A stretch of DNA of 64,000 nt from Mycoplasmopsis bovis PG45. GTDB taxonomy: Bacteria; Bacillota_I; Bacilli_A; Mycoplasmatales; Metamycoplasmataceae. The DNA lies in the NCBI RefSeq assembly GCF_000183385.1, contig NC_014760.1, positions 744,001 to 808,000 of the forward strand, read 5' to 3'. Of this stretch, positions 8,432 to 20,569 are shown one piece after another. A program made the translations under genes and the position numbers. Each line of letters opens with the position of its first letter. The stretch's first letter is position 1. The notes beneath the pieces are model-generated. The model was given only the letters and a program-made list of their open reading frames with translations, was not told the DNA's origin and did no database searches.

Positions 8432-9398
8432 TAAAAAATACCTTATTTACTATTTTGGCTATTTCATAGGATAATTTGACAGGAACTGCATTACCAATTT
8501 GTTTAAGCACATTAGATTTAGTGCCTAAAAATATAAAGTCTTCTGGAAATGATTGTAAGTTTGCTAATTCTCTAGGAGTTAATACTCTTGGTAAAACAGG
8601 ATGAACATGAACTCCGCCGTGATTTTCTTTAACTGTAGGAGAAGGCTTGTCATATGAAAGCTTTCTAAAAGCATCAGAAAAAGATTTCGAAAGGCTTTCT
8701 CCTTCTTTTAGTTTCATAAATCTTTCTTTTATTTCTTCAGAATGCTTAGAAAATATGTGATTAGGTATTTCTTTGTCATCAGCGACTTTTTCTAAATGAC
8801 CTATTGCTTCAAAAACAGTCACTGTTTTTTCTTTGTGCTTAGATAGTAATGAAATTACTTTATCAACTTTTTCTTTGTCTTTACAACCAATAAAAATTAC
8901 ACGCTCTCTTTTTTGCGGAACGCCAAAATTTGAGCTATCTAAAAGTATAAATTTTGTGTAGTAATTTTCTTTTGCTAGCATTTTTTGTATCTTATCAACA
9001 ACTAGTTCATTATCACTTTCTCTAAAGGACAAAATTCCCTTTACATTTTCCAAAACAAAACCATATGGCTGTAACCTGCTGATTACATCAATTGTGTATT
9101 TATATAGCTGATTTCTTTCATCATCTTTGCTTCTTCTCCCTGCTAAAGAAAATCCTTGGCAAGGGAAACCGCCAATGACCAAATCAGTCTTATTTTTTCA
9201 ATTACTCTCAAGCTCATTTCTAACTTCAGAATCTGTTATATCCTTAGCAACAACATTTTTCTTGAAGTTAAAATTATATGTATCAACTGCAGGTTGTCAA
9301 AACTCAATCGTGTCCAATATATCAAAGTTATTCTGAGTAAATCCAAGAGTTAGTCCACCAGCACCTGCGAATAAATCTATAATTCCTCGTTTGCCCAT
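8424..9398 (-). CDS. DNA (cytosine-5) methyltransferase
   Basis: Transfers a methyl group from SAM to C5 of cytosine in a DNA target. ATG 9398 has AGGAGG upstream; two TGA are Trp; 324 aa. Motif I DLFAGAGGLTLGF (residues 8-20), motif IV GGFPCQGFS with catalytic Cys80, motif VI ENVKG, motif VIII QKRERVIFIG, and motifs IX-X (RELANLQSFPEDF, GNAVPV). The set is complete, so it should be active. The recognition sequence cannot be read from the protein. The neighbouring partner gene is broken, so it probably acts as an orphan methyltransferase. Confidence 0.93.
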
Positions 9399-9443
9399 TA
9401 TTGTACTTAACCTCCTGTCTTATGCTAAATTAATATATTACAC

Positions 9444-9449
9444 ATTATA
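9444..9449 (-). promoter_or_regulatory. -10 box of the methyltransferase gene
   Basis: TATAAT on the minus strand, about 45 nt before the ATG, with a weak TTTGCA at a suitable distance upstream (about 9466-9471). The gap 9399-9586 holds nothing else except a CTATAAAACAG motif at 9546-9556. Confidence 0.5.
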
Positions 9450-9586
9450 ATAATGATTTTGTTATTGCAAAGTCATAAAACATTATGCTATAACATTGAA
9501 TCTAAAAATGATATTAAAAATAGTAATAGAATTTTTACGTCTATTACTATAAAACAGATTAATTAAGTTATTAAAACAATACAAAG

Positions 9587-10303
9587 TTAGTTCAAAATGT
9601 TCATTTTAAAACTTTTTTTGCATGTTTTTTTTATAACTTCTTCATCATAACTGTGTTTTGCAAAAAAATCTTTAGCAAATGCGCTAACTTTTGGTCCTGC
9701 TCCTAATGGAAATACAGTGTTATATTCATCATTCATTTTTGAGACCAAAGTTAAAAATTGATCTCTAGCCAATATTGATGCAGCAGCAACGCTAACACTA
9801 TATGATTCTGCTTTATTTGCAATCAAAATATCTTCATTAATTTCTTGAAAATTAGCTCAATTATTATTAATTACTAATTCATTGTAATACTTTAGCATAT
9901 TATCAACCGAAGCATATTTGTCAATGAATATATAGTCATATTTTATGTTTTTAAGCTTAAAAACTACAGAATTAATTGCTTTAAGATGAACAAACATTTT
10001 CAAAATGTTTGCATTGTAACTTTTATTTAATTTATTGTAACCGGAAGGGTTTAAATGAGCTAATGAATAGTAGATTAAGCCACTGTTTTTAAGCTTTAAT
10101 GCTAACTCTTTGATTTTCTTATCACTTAGCTTTTTGCTATCTTTTATTCCTAATTCGGCTACTTTATTTACATTTTGAGCATCAATAAAAACAGCACAGG
10201 CACAAAGTGGACCAAAATAGTCACCAACGCCCACTTCATCAACACCTATGATGCTTTTATTTTCTAATAAACTGCTTTCAACATCTAAGTCTAAAAATTG
10301 CAA
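9587..10303 (-). CDS. rnhC: Ribonuclease HIII/HII-type
   Basis: Removes RNA from RNA-DNA hybrids in the cytoplasm. 238 aa with the family start IIGVDEVGVGDYFGP, where D22 and E23 are the first catalytic pair, then FIDKYASVDN and the late VSVAAASILARD motif. The G-V-G-D-Y-F-G-P form fits RNase HIII. One TGA is Trp (NNNWANF). No ATG fits; the first start is TTG at 10303, one base past the stop of the HAD gene, so it is probably read by coupling from that gene. Confidence 0.85.
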
Positions 10304-10304
10304 G

Positions 10305-11234
10305 TTATTCTTCTTCCTGAATAGAAACTTTTCTCATTTTTAGTGCCATTGCTTTGGATTTAGCAATTTCTTTTTCTGGATTATCCAAGAACTTATTGAT
10401 GTAATCTCCAACACCACCTTCTTTGTTAGTTTTCTTCAATCTAACTGTAGCATGTCTTTTAACTAAGTCAGCTGCATTTCCTAAAACAACTGAAACTGTA
10501 GCAACTTTGAACATTGGAACATCATTAAATCCATCGCCAAAGGCAACTGTATGGTCTAAATCTACACCATAATATCTAGATAGTAAAGATAGAGCCCTTC
10601 CCTTATTTACAGTAACATTGGTGATATCAAAAACTGGTGTTAAGCCCTCGCCTTTTGATCAATATGAAAATTCACCAAGGTCACCATATCTAGCTCTTAA
10701 GTACCTTCTTAATTCTTCAGCATCGGTTGTTTCTTTAACATCAAAAACAATACCGGTTGGGCTTAAAGGTACTTTATTAAGATTTATTCCTACAGAAAAC
10801 TTTTCAGCTGAACTAAAACCAAAAACTGCTTCAATATCATCATCACGGTGCTCTAACTGAACTCATCCCGGCCCTTCAATAGCTAAATTTGATATTTCTT
10901 TTTTAACTTTTTGATCGCCAAGAATATAAAGCATTTCGTTTAAATTTAAATATTTAATGTGAGGAATAAAATTATCATCTTTTGGATTATGAATTTGTGC
11001 ACCATTATAGTTAGAAACAACTGTATTAAGACCTAACATATCATAAATTGGTTTTGTACTTCTTCAGGGACGACCAGTAAAAATACATACAACATGTCCT
11101 TCATCTTTAGCTCTTTGGATAGCCTTAATGCAATTTTCAGGAACTATATTTTCTCTACTAGAAGAGAGCAAAGTTCCATCTAAGTCAATAGCAAAAAGAA
11201 ACTTTTCCTTCTTATTATTAGTCAATGTACTCAT
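10305..11234 (-). CDS. HAD-superfamily Cof-type phosphatase
   Basis: Probable cytoplasmic sugar-phosphate or nucleotide phosphatase. ATG 11234 with AAGGA upstream; several TGA are Trp; 309 aa. Motif I DLDGTLL gives the nucleophile D17 and acid D19; motif II FTGRPW; a conserved Lys in NKGRAL; and motif IV FGDGFNDVPMF near the end. The cap sits between motif II and IV, as in the Cof (IIB) subfamily. Substrate cannot be told. Co-transcribed with rnhC. The 100 bp at its 5' end, with its ribosome site and start, were duplicated by the IS1634 insertion. Confidence 0.9.
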
Positions 11235-11297
11235 AATTTTCCTTAGGCATTATTTTATTAATATAAAAATGTTTTCATAATTAATTTTACCAATTTT
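11198..11297. repeat. 100-bp target duplication of IS1634 copy 1, left arm
   Basis: The 100 bases left of the IS recur right of it at 13175-13274 with one G/A difference (CTTAGGCATT against CTTAGACATT). The block carries the ribosome site, the start codon and the first dozen codons of the HAD gene. IS1634 of M. mycoides is known for very long and variable target duplications. Confidence 0.93.
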
Positions 11298-13174
11298 TCC
11301 TACGTTTCCCAGTTTAAGCATAAAACAAAGAAAACATAATTATGTAAATTTTTGATTTCATAAGTTATGTTTTTTATAATGTAATGTCTAAGTGACTTTT
11401 TCTTTTGTTAAAAGTTCTAATAATATTTGATAAGTTTGCCAACTTTCTTGTAACTCGTCGTTATAAACTTGTATAGTTTCGATTTTTTGTTTATTTACAA
11501 ATACTTCAATTTCTTTAACTTCTTTGATAACATTAATCACTTTATGCTCAGTGATTTTACTTTTTCCAGTCAGTCCTAATTTTGAATTTAGAATGTAGAT
11601 GATGTAGTTTAAAAACACTAATGAAATGAAACATAAGCAAATGTAACCAACAATATGGTTTCAAGTTGATAAATACATTGGACGAAGAGATAATTTACCT
11701 TTTAATGTCTTGAAATTAGACTCAATTTGTCATTGTTTTGAATATAAATTAATAACTTCTTTTACTGATAAATCTGTTCTGTTTGTTTCGTAAACATAGT
11801 ATCCATCATATTTTTGATCTTCTTGTATTTTTTCTATGTCAAGTTCATAAAATGCACCTTTGTTTATAGGCTTGAAGAATCTATATTTTTTAGATCCCGC
11901 TAGATCATCACAAGAAACAAGATTATCTTTATTCATTTTCTTAGTGAAATTTTGAATTAAAATGTCTCTATCGTTTTTGTCTTTAGTTGCTCGTTTTTGA
12001 CTAAAACTAATTATTTGTCTTCTAAAATGTCCATTAATTCTTTTTTTATTGTATGAAGATGCAATATCACGAGTTTTGTATATCAAACCACCATCATTTA
12101 CATAATCTTTTTCATCTAATACATACTCTTTAAATTGTTTGCTTCCAGCTTTCATTCTATATGAGATTATGTATTTTCAATTCTTAGATTCTAAAAATCT
12201 AATATTTCTATTAACGCTCATTCCTTTGTCAGCAATTATAGTTACATTGTTAACTTCATAAATATCTGCAATTTCAAGCATAAATGGTATGAAAGTATTT
12301 GAATCAGTAACATTTCCTGGAAATATTTTGTAGTGTAACGGTATCCCATTTTCATCAGTTGCCATACCTATAACAATCTGGTCTTCTTTAAATTTTCCAT
12401 CTTTTGAATAGCCAGGTTTTTTATAACCTTCACGAGAAAATGTTTCAAAATAAGTAGTTGTTGCATCAAATCATAATACATCAATTTTTCTATTAGTATT
12501 TGCACAAATTTTTGCATTTAAATTTCTTAAAATTTCATCTTTGTTTTTTGCTATATAGTCTAATGATCTATAAAATGAATTTTTTGAATAAGTGTCTATT
12601 TTTTCTTTTTTTGCTGTCATATAAGTGTTAAAAACACTTATTGGATTTTTAATTCTTTGATAAATCAACTGTAAAACAACATCTTTTAATGTTGTCGATT
12701 TTGTGGGAGAACAATCGTTAAAAATATTGAAATAATCAAATAGTTTTTCAACTACTTCGTAACCTTTAAACCTTTCTAAAACTTCTTTTTTGGTCTCTTT
12801 TTTCTCTTTAAAAATCTCATCTAATTTAGTTCTTGCTTGTTCTTTTGTTCAAGACAATGGAAAGTTTGCAATAATTGCTTTGATAATTGTTAGCGGATCA
12901 TCGTGATATTGTTTTAATTCATGCAAATAACCATATCCTAATCTGTATACAAAACCTTTGTTATCTGGTCTTGGCACTCCAATTGATAAGTATTCACCTT
13001 TTTTGACTCTTGCTATTGATGTTCTTCATTGTCTTTTTGCATCGTTTTTCGACTTCTTCATGTTTTTATTATATCATATTTAAGCATAAAAGTATAATAA
13101 ATTATATTTTTTTTTATAAAAAAATATAGCCGCCGAAAACTGAGTGTTTTCGCGACTAAGTGGGAAACGTAGGA
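11298..13174 (-). mobile_element. IS1634-family insertion sequence, copy 1 (1,877 bp)
   Basis: Bounded by the 14-bp terminal inverted repeat TCCTACGTTTCCCA at both ends and by the 100-bp target duplication. One transposase gene on the minus strand. Almost identical to copy 2 at 45137-47012, which is in the opposite orientation. Confidence 0.93.
11388..13061 (-). CDS. IS1634-family transposase
   Basis: 557 aa from ATG 13061 (MKKSKNDAKRQWRTSIARVK); five or more TGA are Trp. The DDE residues lie in FDATTTYFET (D), IIADKGMS (D) and KQWQIESNFKTLKG (E). Residues near the C-terminus form a hydrophobic segment (NHIVGYVCLCFISLVFLNYI) found in this family. No stop or frameshift is seen, so it may be active. 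Confidence 0.92.
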
Positions 13175-13274
13175 GAAACTTTTCCTTCTTATTATTAGTC
13201 AATGTACTCATAATTTTCCTTAGACATTATTTTATTAATATAAAAATGTTTTCATAATTAATTTTACCAATTTT
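13175..13274. repeat. 100-bp target duplication of IS1634 copy 1, right arm
   Basis: Second arm of the duplication; holds a copy of the HAD gene's ribosome site and first codons, on the minus strand, that now opens into the IS end. Confidence 0.93.
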
Positions 13275-13294
13275 TGAAATTTTCATAAAATTAA

Positions 13295-13319
13295 TAAAAA
13301 ATAGAGCTTATAACTCTAT
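13295..13319 (-). terminator. Terminator of the parE-parC operon
   Basis: On the minus strand ATAGAG-TTATAAG-CTCTAT is followed by T6. It lies 35 nt past the parC stop. Confidence 0.75.
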
Positions 13320-13352
13320 AAAACAATTATTTTAGTCATTTGCAAATATTGA

Positions 13353-15938
13353 TTACTTTTTGTCCTTTTTAAGTAATTCATCAACTTTTGAAAGTATCTC
13401 ATCTATGCTTAAATCGATTGAATTTTTTGTTTCAGTTGCTTTGTTCATTAGCTGATTTTCATCATATGATTCCTTTTCATATGAATGAAATTCATTATCA
13501 TTAGTAGTACTTGAATAATTAGAAATAAGTGAAATTGTTCTTATGTCATCTGCATCAAAATTTATAAATTTTGTAGAAGCCTGTTTAAAATAATTCTGTA
13601 TTTTTTCAAAATGAGCTTGCCCTTGATTATTAACAAGTAATAATTTAGTTTCATTTAAAAGTGGATCACATTGGACAATTGCATTATTCAATCTGCCTTT
13701 AGAAAAAATAGGTACGCCTTTATTTTGCTTAGAAACCGTTGAAATTTCAGAAACATTAATTAGCCTTATCTTATTGCTTTGACTAACTAATGCAACTGAA
13801 TCATTTGGTTTTACAACTGTAAAAGAGACTAATTCATCGCCGCTAGCTAAATAACAGGCCTTATTTCCATTTGATTTTAATCCATAAATAGGTACATCAT
13901 TTTCTGAATATAATGAAGCAAAATTATTCTTAGTTATAAGCAATACATCTTTTAATCCATTTGAAAGCTTGGCACTTATTAACTCGTCATCATTTTTAAG
14001 TTTCATAGCCATAAAGGTTTTGCTAAATCTAGAAACATCAAAGTCTTTGAGTAAAACTTTTTTGCCTTGACCCTTTTTAGTAAACATACATACATAATTG
14101 GTAACATCAAAATCTGATACTTTTATAACACTAACTATTTCTTCGCCAGATGATAAATCAACAAAGTCGCTGAGGTGAATTCCAAACTCTTTTCATTTTG
14201 ACTCATTAACCTTAAAAACAGGCAAATAAGCATAATTTCCTAAATTTGTAAAGAGTAATAATTTATCCAATGAGCTAGCTAAGTCATAAAATAAAATATT
14301 GTCATCCTCTTTAATTCCATAAGTGGTTATCAAGTTAGACTCGTATGTCTTTTTGGATACTTTTTTTATGTATCCAAATTTGCTAATGCCTAAAAATACT
14401 TCTTCATCTTTCACTAAATCTTCTTGATTAACAGATGAATTTATTTGCTCAATTTCAATTGAAGTTCTTCTGATTCTGCCAAATTTATGCTTAAGATCTC
14501 GAAATAGAGAAACTAAATAATTATTAAACTCATCAGGATTAGTTAATAGTAACTCGCATTGCTTAATTTTTTCTTCTAATTCTTGTTTTTCAAGTATAAA
14601 AGTATGCTCATCTGTCTTACTCAATTTATAAAGTCTAAGTTCTGCGATTGCTGTGGCTTGATTTAATGTAAAGTCAAAAGCTGACATCAAATTATCAATA
14701 ACCCCTTGTTTTGAGTTTTCACTTTTTCTAATTACTTCAATAACTTTATCAGTAATTTTAGCTACCTTTAAAAACCCTATTACAATTTCTAACCTTGTTT
14801 TATACTTAATTAAATCAAACTCAATTGTTTTAACTTTTACATCTTTAACATGTTTTAAATATGCATCTAAAAGCGCAGAAATCCCCATTGTTTTAGGTGT
14901 ATGATTATCAATAACCACGTTATTATAGTTATAATAAATTCTCATTTGTGTTTTTAGGAAGAGATAATTTACTATTACATTTTCATTTACATTTTTATCC
15001 AAAGTTATCAAAATGTTAATTCCATTACGATCAGTTTGATCTTTAACTTCTATTAATCCTGCAACTTCCTCAGAATCGACGATTAAGTCTATTTCATGGA
15101 CTAATTTGGACTTTACAACTCCATAAGGTATTTCAGTTATTTCGATATATTTGTACTTATTATCTGAGTAAACATTATATCTAGAAGCTAAGGTTATCCT
15201 GCCTTTTCCCCTTTCAAAAGCTTCATGAATACCATCAGTTCCATAAATAACCCCACCAGTTGGAAAATCTGGCCCTTGGATAATTTTAGCTATTTTACTA
15301 AGCTCAATGGCTGGATTTTTTATTTTTGCTATAGCTGCATCTAATATTTCGTTTAAATTATGCGGTGGCATTTCAGTTGCAAAACCAGAAGCAATGCCGG
15401 TTGAGCCATTAATTAACAAATTAGGAATAAGAACCGGCATAACAACTGGCTCTTTTTCTGAATCGTCAAAATTAGGTGCAAACTTAACAGTATTTTTCTT
15501 AATGTCGCCAATAACATAATCGGCTATTTCAGAAAGTCTAGCTTCAGTATAACGCATTGCTGCAGCAGGATCATCATCAATAGAGCCTACATTACCATGC
15601 ATTTCTACTAATGTATGCCCCATTTTTCACTCTTGCCCCATCCTAACCATTGCGTCATAAATAGAACTATCACCATGCGGGTGATATTTACCAATAACAT
15701 CACCGACAACACGAGCTGATTTCTTAAATGGCTTATTGTGTTGCAATCCTAAATCATACATTGAGTAAAGAATTCTTCTTTGTACAGGCTTAAGTCCGTC
15801 TCTAACATCAGGAAGCGCTCTTTGCTGAATAACATATTTTGAGTACCTGCTGAATCTGTCAGCTACTACAGTATCAAGGTTTTCTTGAACAATTTTTGAT
15901 AACAAATCGTTTAACTGTTGCTCTTTTTTCTTATTCAT
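13353..15938 (-). CDS. parC: DNA topoisomerase IV subunit A
   Basis: Breaks and rejoins DNA to separate daughter chromosomes, with ParE. About 861 aa, read through TGA at two places. The active-site Tyr is Y130 in [12 protein letters not shown]; the quinolone region [10 protein letters not shown] (86-95) keeps Ser91 and Asp95, so no common resistance change is visible. [19 protein letters not shown] and MVRMGQEW are typical of ParC, not GyrA. The C-terminal region has the beta-pinwheel style repeats and a charged tail ([11 protein letters not shown]). It starts 13 nt behind parE. Confidence 0.95.
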
Positions 15939-15951
15939 AATTTACCTAAAA

Positions 15952-17868
15952 CTATATTTCAAAGTCATCTTCCATTGTGAAATTGACATTTTTGTTAATT
16001 CATTCTTTTCTAGAATCAACATTATCGCCCATTAGTGTTGAAACTCTTCTTTCAGCTAAAGCAGCATCTTGAATCCTTACTTGAATTAATGTTCTAGTTT
16101 TAGGATTCATAGTTGTTTCTCATAATTGATCAGCATTCATTTCGCCTAAGCCTTTGTATCTCTGAACTTCAGCACCTTTCATTTTGCTCTGCAAAAGTTC
16201 TTTCAATTCATCTTCATCTCAAGCATATAAAATTTTCTTTTGTGCCTTGTTTATAGACAATTTAAATAGCGGAGGAAGCGCAATATACACTTTGCCTTCT
16301 TCAATTAACTTACGCATATGTCTAAAGAAAAATGTTAAAAGCAATATTTGAATATGTGCGCCATCAGTGTCAGCATCAGTCATAATTATAACTTTATCAT
16401 ACTGAATTTTGTTGATATCAAAATCAACACCAATTCCAGCGCCTATTGCATTAATTATTGTGTTTATTTCTTCATTTTTTAATATGTCAATTAATCTAGC
16501 TTTTTCAGTATTTATAACTTTACCTCTAAGGGGTAAAATTGCTTGAAATTTTCTATCTCTGCCTGATTTAGCTGAACCACCAGCTGAATCTCCTTCAACT
16601 AAAAATAATTCTTTTTCTTTTACATTTTTAGTCTGTGCTGGCGTAAGTTTTCCACTTAAAATTTGTCTTTCTTTAAGAGCACTTTTGGTTTTTCTAGCTT
16701 CTAATCTAGCCTTTCTAGCTGATTCACGAGAATCTGATGCTCTTTTAATTTTGTCTAAGATTTTTTTAGCAATTTGTTTATTTTCAGTTATTCAAGTTTT
16801 TAAATTTTTACTTACTGCTTCTTCTACTGCACTTTTAGCTTCAGGAGTACCTAACTTATCTTTAGTTTGGCTAACAAACTCTAAGAATTTTTCAGGTATT
16901 TTAACTGATAATACTACTGTTAAGCCCTCTCTGACATCTTCTCCATCAAATGTATTTTTACCTTTTAATACTTTTTCATCTAAAGCAAAATCGTTAAATG
17001 TCTTAGTAATGGCTGACTTAAGTCCAATTTCATGAGTGCCGCCATCTCTGGTTTTTACATTATTTACAAATGAAAGTATTGTTTCATTAAAGCCATCTGT
17101 ATACTGAAAACCACATTCAATTTCTATTTCATTAACTACTGTTTTAAATGAATAAACATTAAATAGTGCAGTCTTAGAATCATTAATAAACTCAACAAAA
17201 GCTTTGATACCATTTGAATATTTAAATTCTTCACTTTTGCCACTTTGTTCATCAAGTAGTTTAATAGATAAATTGCTTATTAAAAAACTGCTCTCTCTTA
17301 GTCTTTCTGCTATGGTTTCAAAATTAAATTTGGCTTTTTTAAATATTTCGTAATTAGGTCAAAACTGAATTAGAGTTCCTCTTTTGTTTGTCGAGCCAAT
17401 AATATGTGTTTTTTGAACAATATTATCTCCGTTTTCAAAAATAGTTTCATATATATGTTTATCCCTATAAACAAGGCATTTTAGTTTATTACTTAAAGCA
17501 TTAACAACTGAAGAACCAACGCCATGGAGACCACCAGATGTTTTATATGCTCCTTCATTAAATTTTCCACCCGCATGAAGCTCAGTAAAAACTAACTCCA
17601 CAGCACTTTTGCCGCTAGGAGTTTTGCCAACAGGAATTCCTCTACCATTATCAGAAACAACAACAGAGCCATCATTTTTTAAGATTACCGCAATTTCATT
17701 TGCTTCGCCCGCTAAAGCTTCGTCAATTGAGTTATCTACAATTTCTCAAATTAAATGATGTAAACCATTAACATCTGTTGAGCCTATATACATTCCTGGT
17801 CTTTTTCTAACTGCTTCTAGACCTTTTAGTTGTTGAATACTACTTGCATCGTAATTAGAATTACTCAT
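15952..17868 (-). CDS. parE: DNA topoisomerase IV subunit B
   Basis: ATPase subunit of topoisomerase IV; 638 aa. The GHKL ATP site shows [22 protein letters not shown] and GGLHGVGSS; the TOPRIM part shows EGDSAGGSA and DADTDGAHI; the end has [20 protein letters not shown] and DADTDG favour ParE over GyrB. TGA codons (for example QFWPNY) are Trp. The ATG at 17868 has no Shine-Dalgarno, but TATAAT lies 7 nt before it, so the message is probably leaderless. Followed closely by parC. Confidence 0.95.
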
Positions 17869-17875
17869 ATAATAG

Positions 17876-17881
17876 ATTATA
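17876..17881 (-). promoter_or_regulatory. -10 box for parE with a possible leaderless start
   Basis: TATAAT on the minus strand ends 7 nt from the parE ATG; no Shine-Dalgarno follows. Confidence 0.55.
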
Positions 17882-17982
17882 TATTAATATGAAATGTTGC
17901 AATTTATTAGTCATAATTTAAACTGAACACCTTGTGTTTTAATACTATAAAACAGACCTAAAAGAAAAAATAAAAATGTAAA

Positions 17983-19380
17983 CTAATTGCTTACATTTTC
18001 AGGAGTTATAAATACATTATCTATAACAGATGAAACTATTCAATATATTTTTTGGTGTATGGTTTGGATAGTTACTCAACTTTTCATTTTTTCTTCATTA
18101 AGCTCTTCTCTATCATACTTAAACTTGCCACCTGTGTTTTTTTCAAATAAGTCAAATAATATATCTTTCATTCTTTTGACATATTCTCTGTCGTAAACTT
18201 TTATTCTATAACTAGGATTCATATTGAATTTTAATTGTGCAGCATTTAAAATGTCTCAAACTGGCTCTGTTTGATCTACTAAACTATATATTTCATCAAA
18301 ACCTTCAGAAGCCTTTGCGTCTTTTAAGCCCAATTTACTTAAATATTCTAATATTCTAAATGATTCAGGCGTTGCTGTATATAGTTGGAAAATATTGCTT
18401 ATTTTCCCTATGTTTTTTACTTTCAATTGTGTATTTTCACTGTTATCTGTATTTATTTCTATCTTGCCAGAGTTTGAATCATATTTGAATGCGCCAGCAG
18501 ATGATGTATTAAAGTTGAAAAATAGTGTAATTCCGTTCTTTTTAACAGAGCTATCACCTAATATAAATGGAATTAGACCTTGTAAAACTTTTTCTTGCTC
18601 TTCTTTTCTATTAATGTTTTTTAATGCATTTGTGCTAATTATTGGTTTAGCTTGGCCATCTTTTGACACGGATAATAACACATAGTTATCTGGGTTTGCG
18701 AATTGCTGTAAGTACCATTCAAAAGCCCCAATTACAGTTTCATCTAATTTTGAACCACTTGAAGCATTTAACAAATCATTGCCAATTTTGGCACTAGCAA
18801 TAAGTCCAGGAGTGTATTTAGAAACTCCTTCAGCCTTTTTGAATGATATATAGTTAAGCATTTTATCATTAGCATCAATAACTTTATTGTTTGTAGTCAA
18901 GAACCCAGTTACATTGGCAGTTAAAATTGCACAAGGAACTATGCCAGCAGTAGAAAGAACAGCACCTAACGAACGACTTCCGACTGACGAAACTTTATTT
19001 TCGCGCATATTTTTAAGTGGTTTTCTAATTCATTTTCTTAAGAGCAATGAAATAATTTCACCAACTATTAAAAACAGTATCTGAATTACAAACATTGCAA
19101 TTCCGTAAAACATTTTTCTTAATATTTCGGCATCAATTTGTTTGTTTCCCGGGAGTGTAATTTTAGTTTTGATTACAATAACATCAACTAATGGCTTAGC
19201 GGCAAAAATCCCTATAATTCAGCCTGATAGGCCAAATAACAGAATAATTAGTCCACCATAAATTCCTCTCCTAAGACCTGAGAATATTGCTAATATAACA
19301 ATAAAAATAACTAGGATAATAGGAATTAGAATTGATCAAGAGTTGAATGCAATATTTTCAAGACTCTCTATTATTTTCAT
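17983..19380 (-). CDS. CvpA-like multi-pass membrane protein
   Basis: 465 aa; ATG 19380 with AGGAGG 6 nt upstream. The first 140 residues have four hydrophobic stretches with a loop pattern like the CvpA family (SGLRRGIYGGLIILLFGLSG early, then IVGEIISLLL, and GSRSLGAVLSTAG, CvpA-like RxxG signature). The remaining ~320 residues are hydrophilic and unlike anything I recognise; they probably form a large soluble domain. Several TGA are Trp. It follows def by 12 nt, so it is likely in the same transcript. CvpA proteins are of uncertain function. Confidence 0.7.
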
Positions 19381-19392
19381 GCTGCCTCCTTA

Positions 19393-19953
19393 TTAAATAA
19401 ATTCACCTTTAGATGAATCTCATGGATCTTTAGGATCTATTCTATCAATAAATAATTTTCCATCTAAATGATCCAATTCATGCTGTGCCACAATTGCAGG
19501 ATAATCCTTAAGATCATATCTTTTTACTTTCTTTTCAAAATATGAGTACGCTTCAATAACTATTCTTTTATGCCTATAAACAGCACCTGATTGATTTTTA
19601 ATATTTCTGCCTACACTTAGACAGCCTTCGCCTTGTGAAAGTGCGATTTTTGATTCAGATTTGGCAATAACAACAGGGTTAAAAAAAACATCCCTCAATG
19701 CATATTTTTTGTCATCAACCATATCCTCAGTAACATTAATATAGAAAACTCTTTTTAAAACTCCATATTGAACAGCCGCAACACCTACGCCAGCTTGAAA
19801 CTTTGAGCCTTCTTTCTGGCTATCATCTATGTGATAAATCATTTTTTCTGCTAATTCAATGTCTTCATTGCTTAATGGAATTGGAACATTAACAGATTTT
19901 TGCCTTAAAACTTTCTTTGGCAACTTTACTAATTCTACATCATGAACATTCAT
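19393..19953 (-). CDS. def: Peptide deformylase
   Basis: Removes the formyl group from new proteins. 186 aa with motif 1 GVGVAAVQYG, motif 2 GEGCLSV (metal-binding Cys) and motif 3 QHELDHLDG (HELDH at 158-162). ATG 19953 was chosen because the family starts near here and TATAAT lies only 6 nt upstream; a longer frame reading back to 20208 overlaps rsmD and is not credible. No Shine-Dalgarno, so probably leaderless. One TGA near the end is Trp. Confidence 0.95.
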
Positions 19954-19959
19954 GGAAAT

Positions 19960-19965
19960 ATTATA
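19960..19965 (-). promoter_or_regulatory. -10 box for def, probable leaderless start
   Basis: TATAAT on the minus strand ends 6 nt before the def ATG. The interval to the divergent rsmD is only 67 bp. Confidence 0.55.
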
Positions 19966-20020
19966 ATTTAAAAAAACAATGTTGCTTTCATAATTAATAT
20001 ACAAGGGCATAGGAAACAAG

Positions 20021-20569
20021 ATGATAAGAGTTATTTCAGGAAAGTATAGACACAGGCATTTAAATTGACCAAAATCTAAAGATATCAGGCCTACTATGGA
20101 TAAAGTTAGAGAGGCTATTTTTTCTTCAATTAGGATGCAAATAGAGGGAAAAATTGTCTTAGATCTTTTTGCAGGATCAGGCTCAATGGCAATTGAATCT
20201 GTTAGCAACTATGCAATGAAAGCAGTTGCAGTTGAAAAGGATAAAGAAGCAGTTAAAGTTATATATGAAAACATTAATTCATTGCAAATAAATAATATTG
20301 ATGTTTTCAATATGAATGCACTTTCATTTTTGAAGTCAAAAACAGGAAGAATTTTTGACTATATTTTTGTTGACCCCCCTTATGCTGAATATGATTTGTT
20401 AAATGAATGTTTAAGATTAATAAAGACAAATAATTTTTTATCTACTAATGGCTTAATTATAGTTGAAACTAACAATAACAACAAAATAGAAATTCCGCAA
20501 GGGTTAATGATTCAGAAAAATAAAAAATATGGTAAAGTCCATATTCTCTACATTAGTCATATTGAATAA
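20021..20569 (+). CDS. rsmD: 16S rRNA (guanine966-N2) methyltransferase
   Basis: Methylates G966 of 16S rRNA. 182 aa from ATG 20021 with AGGA 6 nt upstream (MIRVISGKYRHRHLNWPKSK; one TGA is Trp). The SAM motif LDLFAGSGSMAIE and the catalytic VDPPYAEYD are clear, and the N-terminal GKYRxxxL and IRPTMDKVREAIF segments are typical. Its stop codon touches the stop codon of the converging gene on the other strand. Confidence 0.95.

Noticed and set aside
13353-17868. gyrA/gyrB in place of parC/parE
   Set aside because: [30 protein letters not shown] and DADTDGAH match topoisomerase IV better than gyrase.
19954-20208. N-terminal extension of peptide deformylase
   Set aside because: The extra 85 residues overlap rsmD on the other strand and are not part of the family; the def start at 19953 has a promoter next to it.
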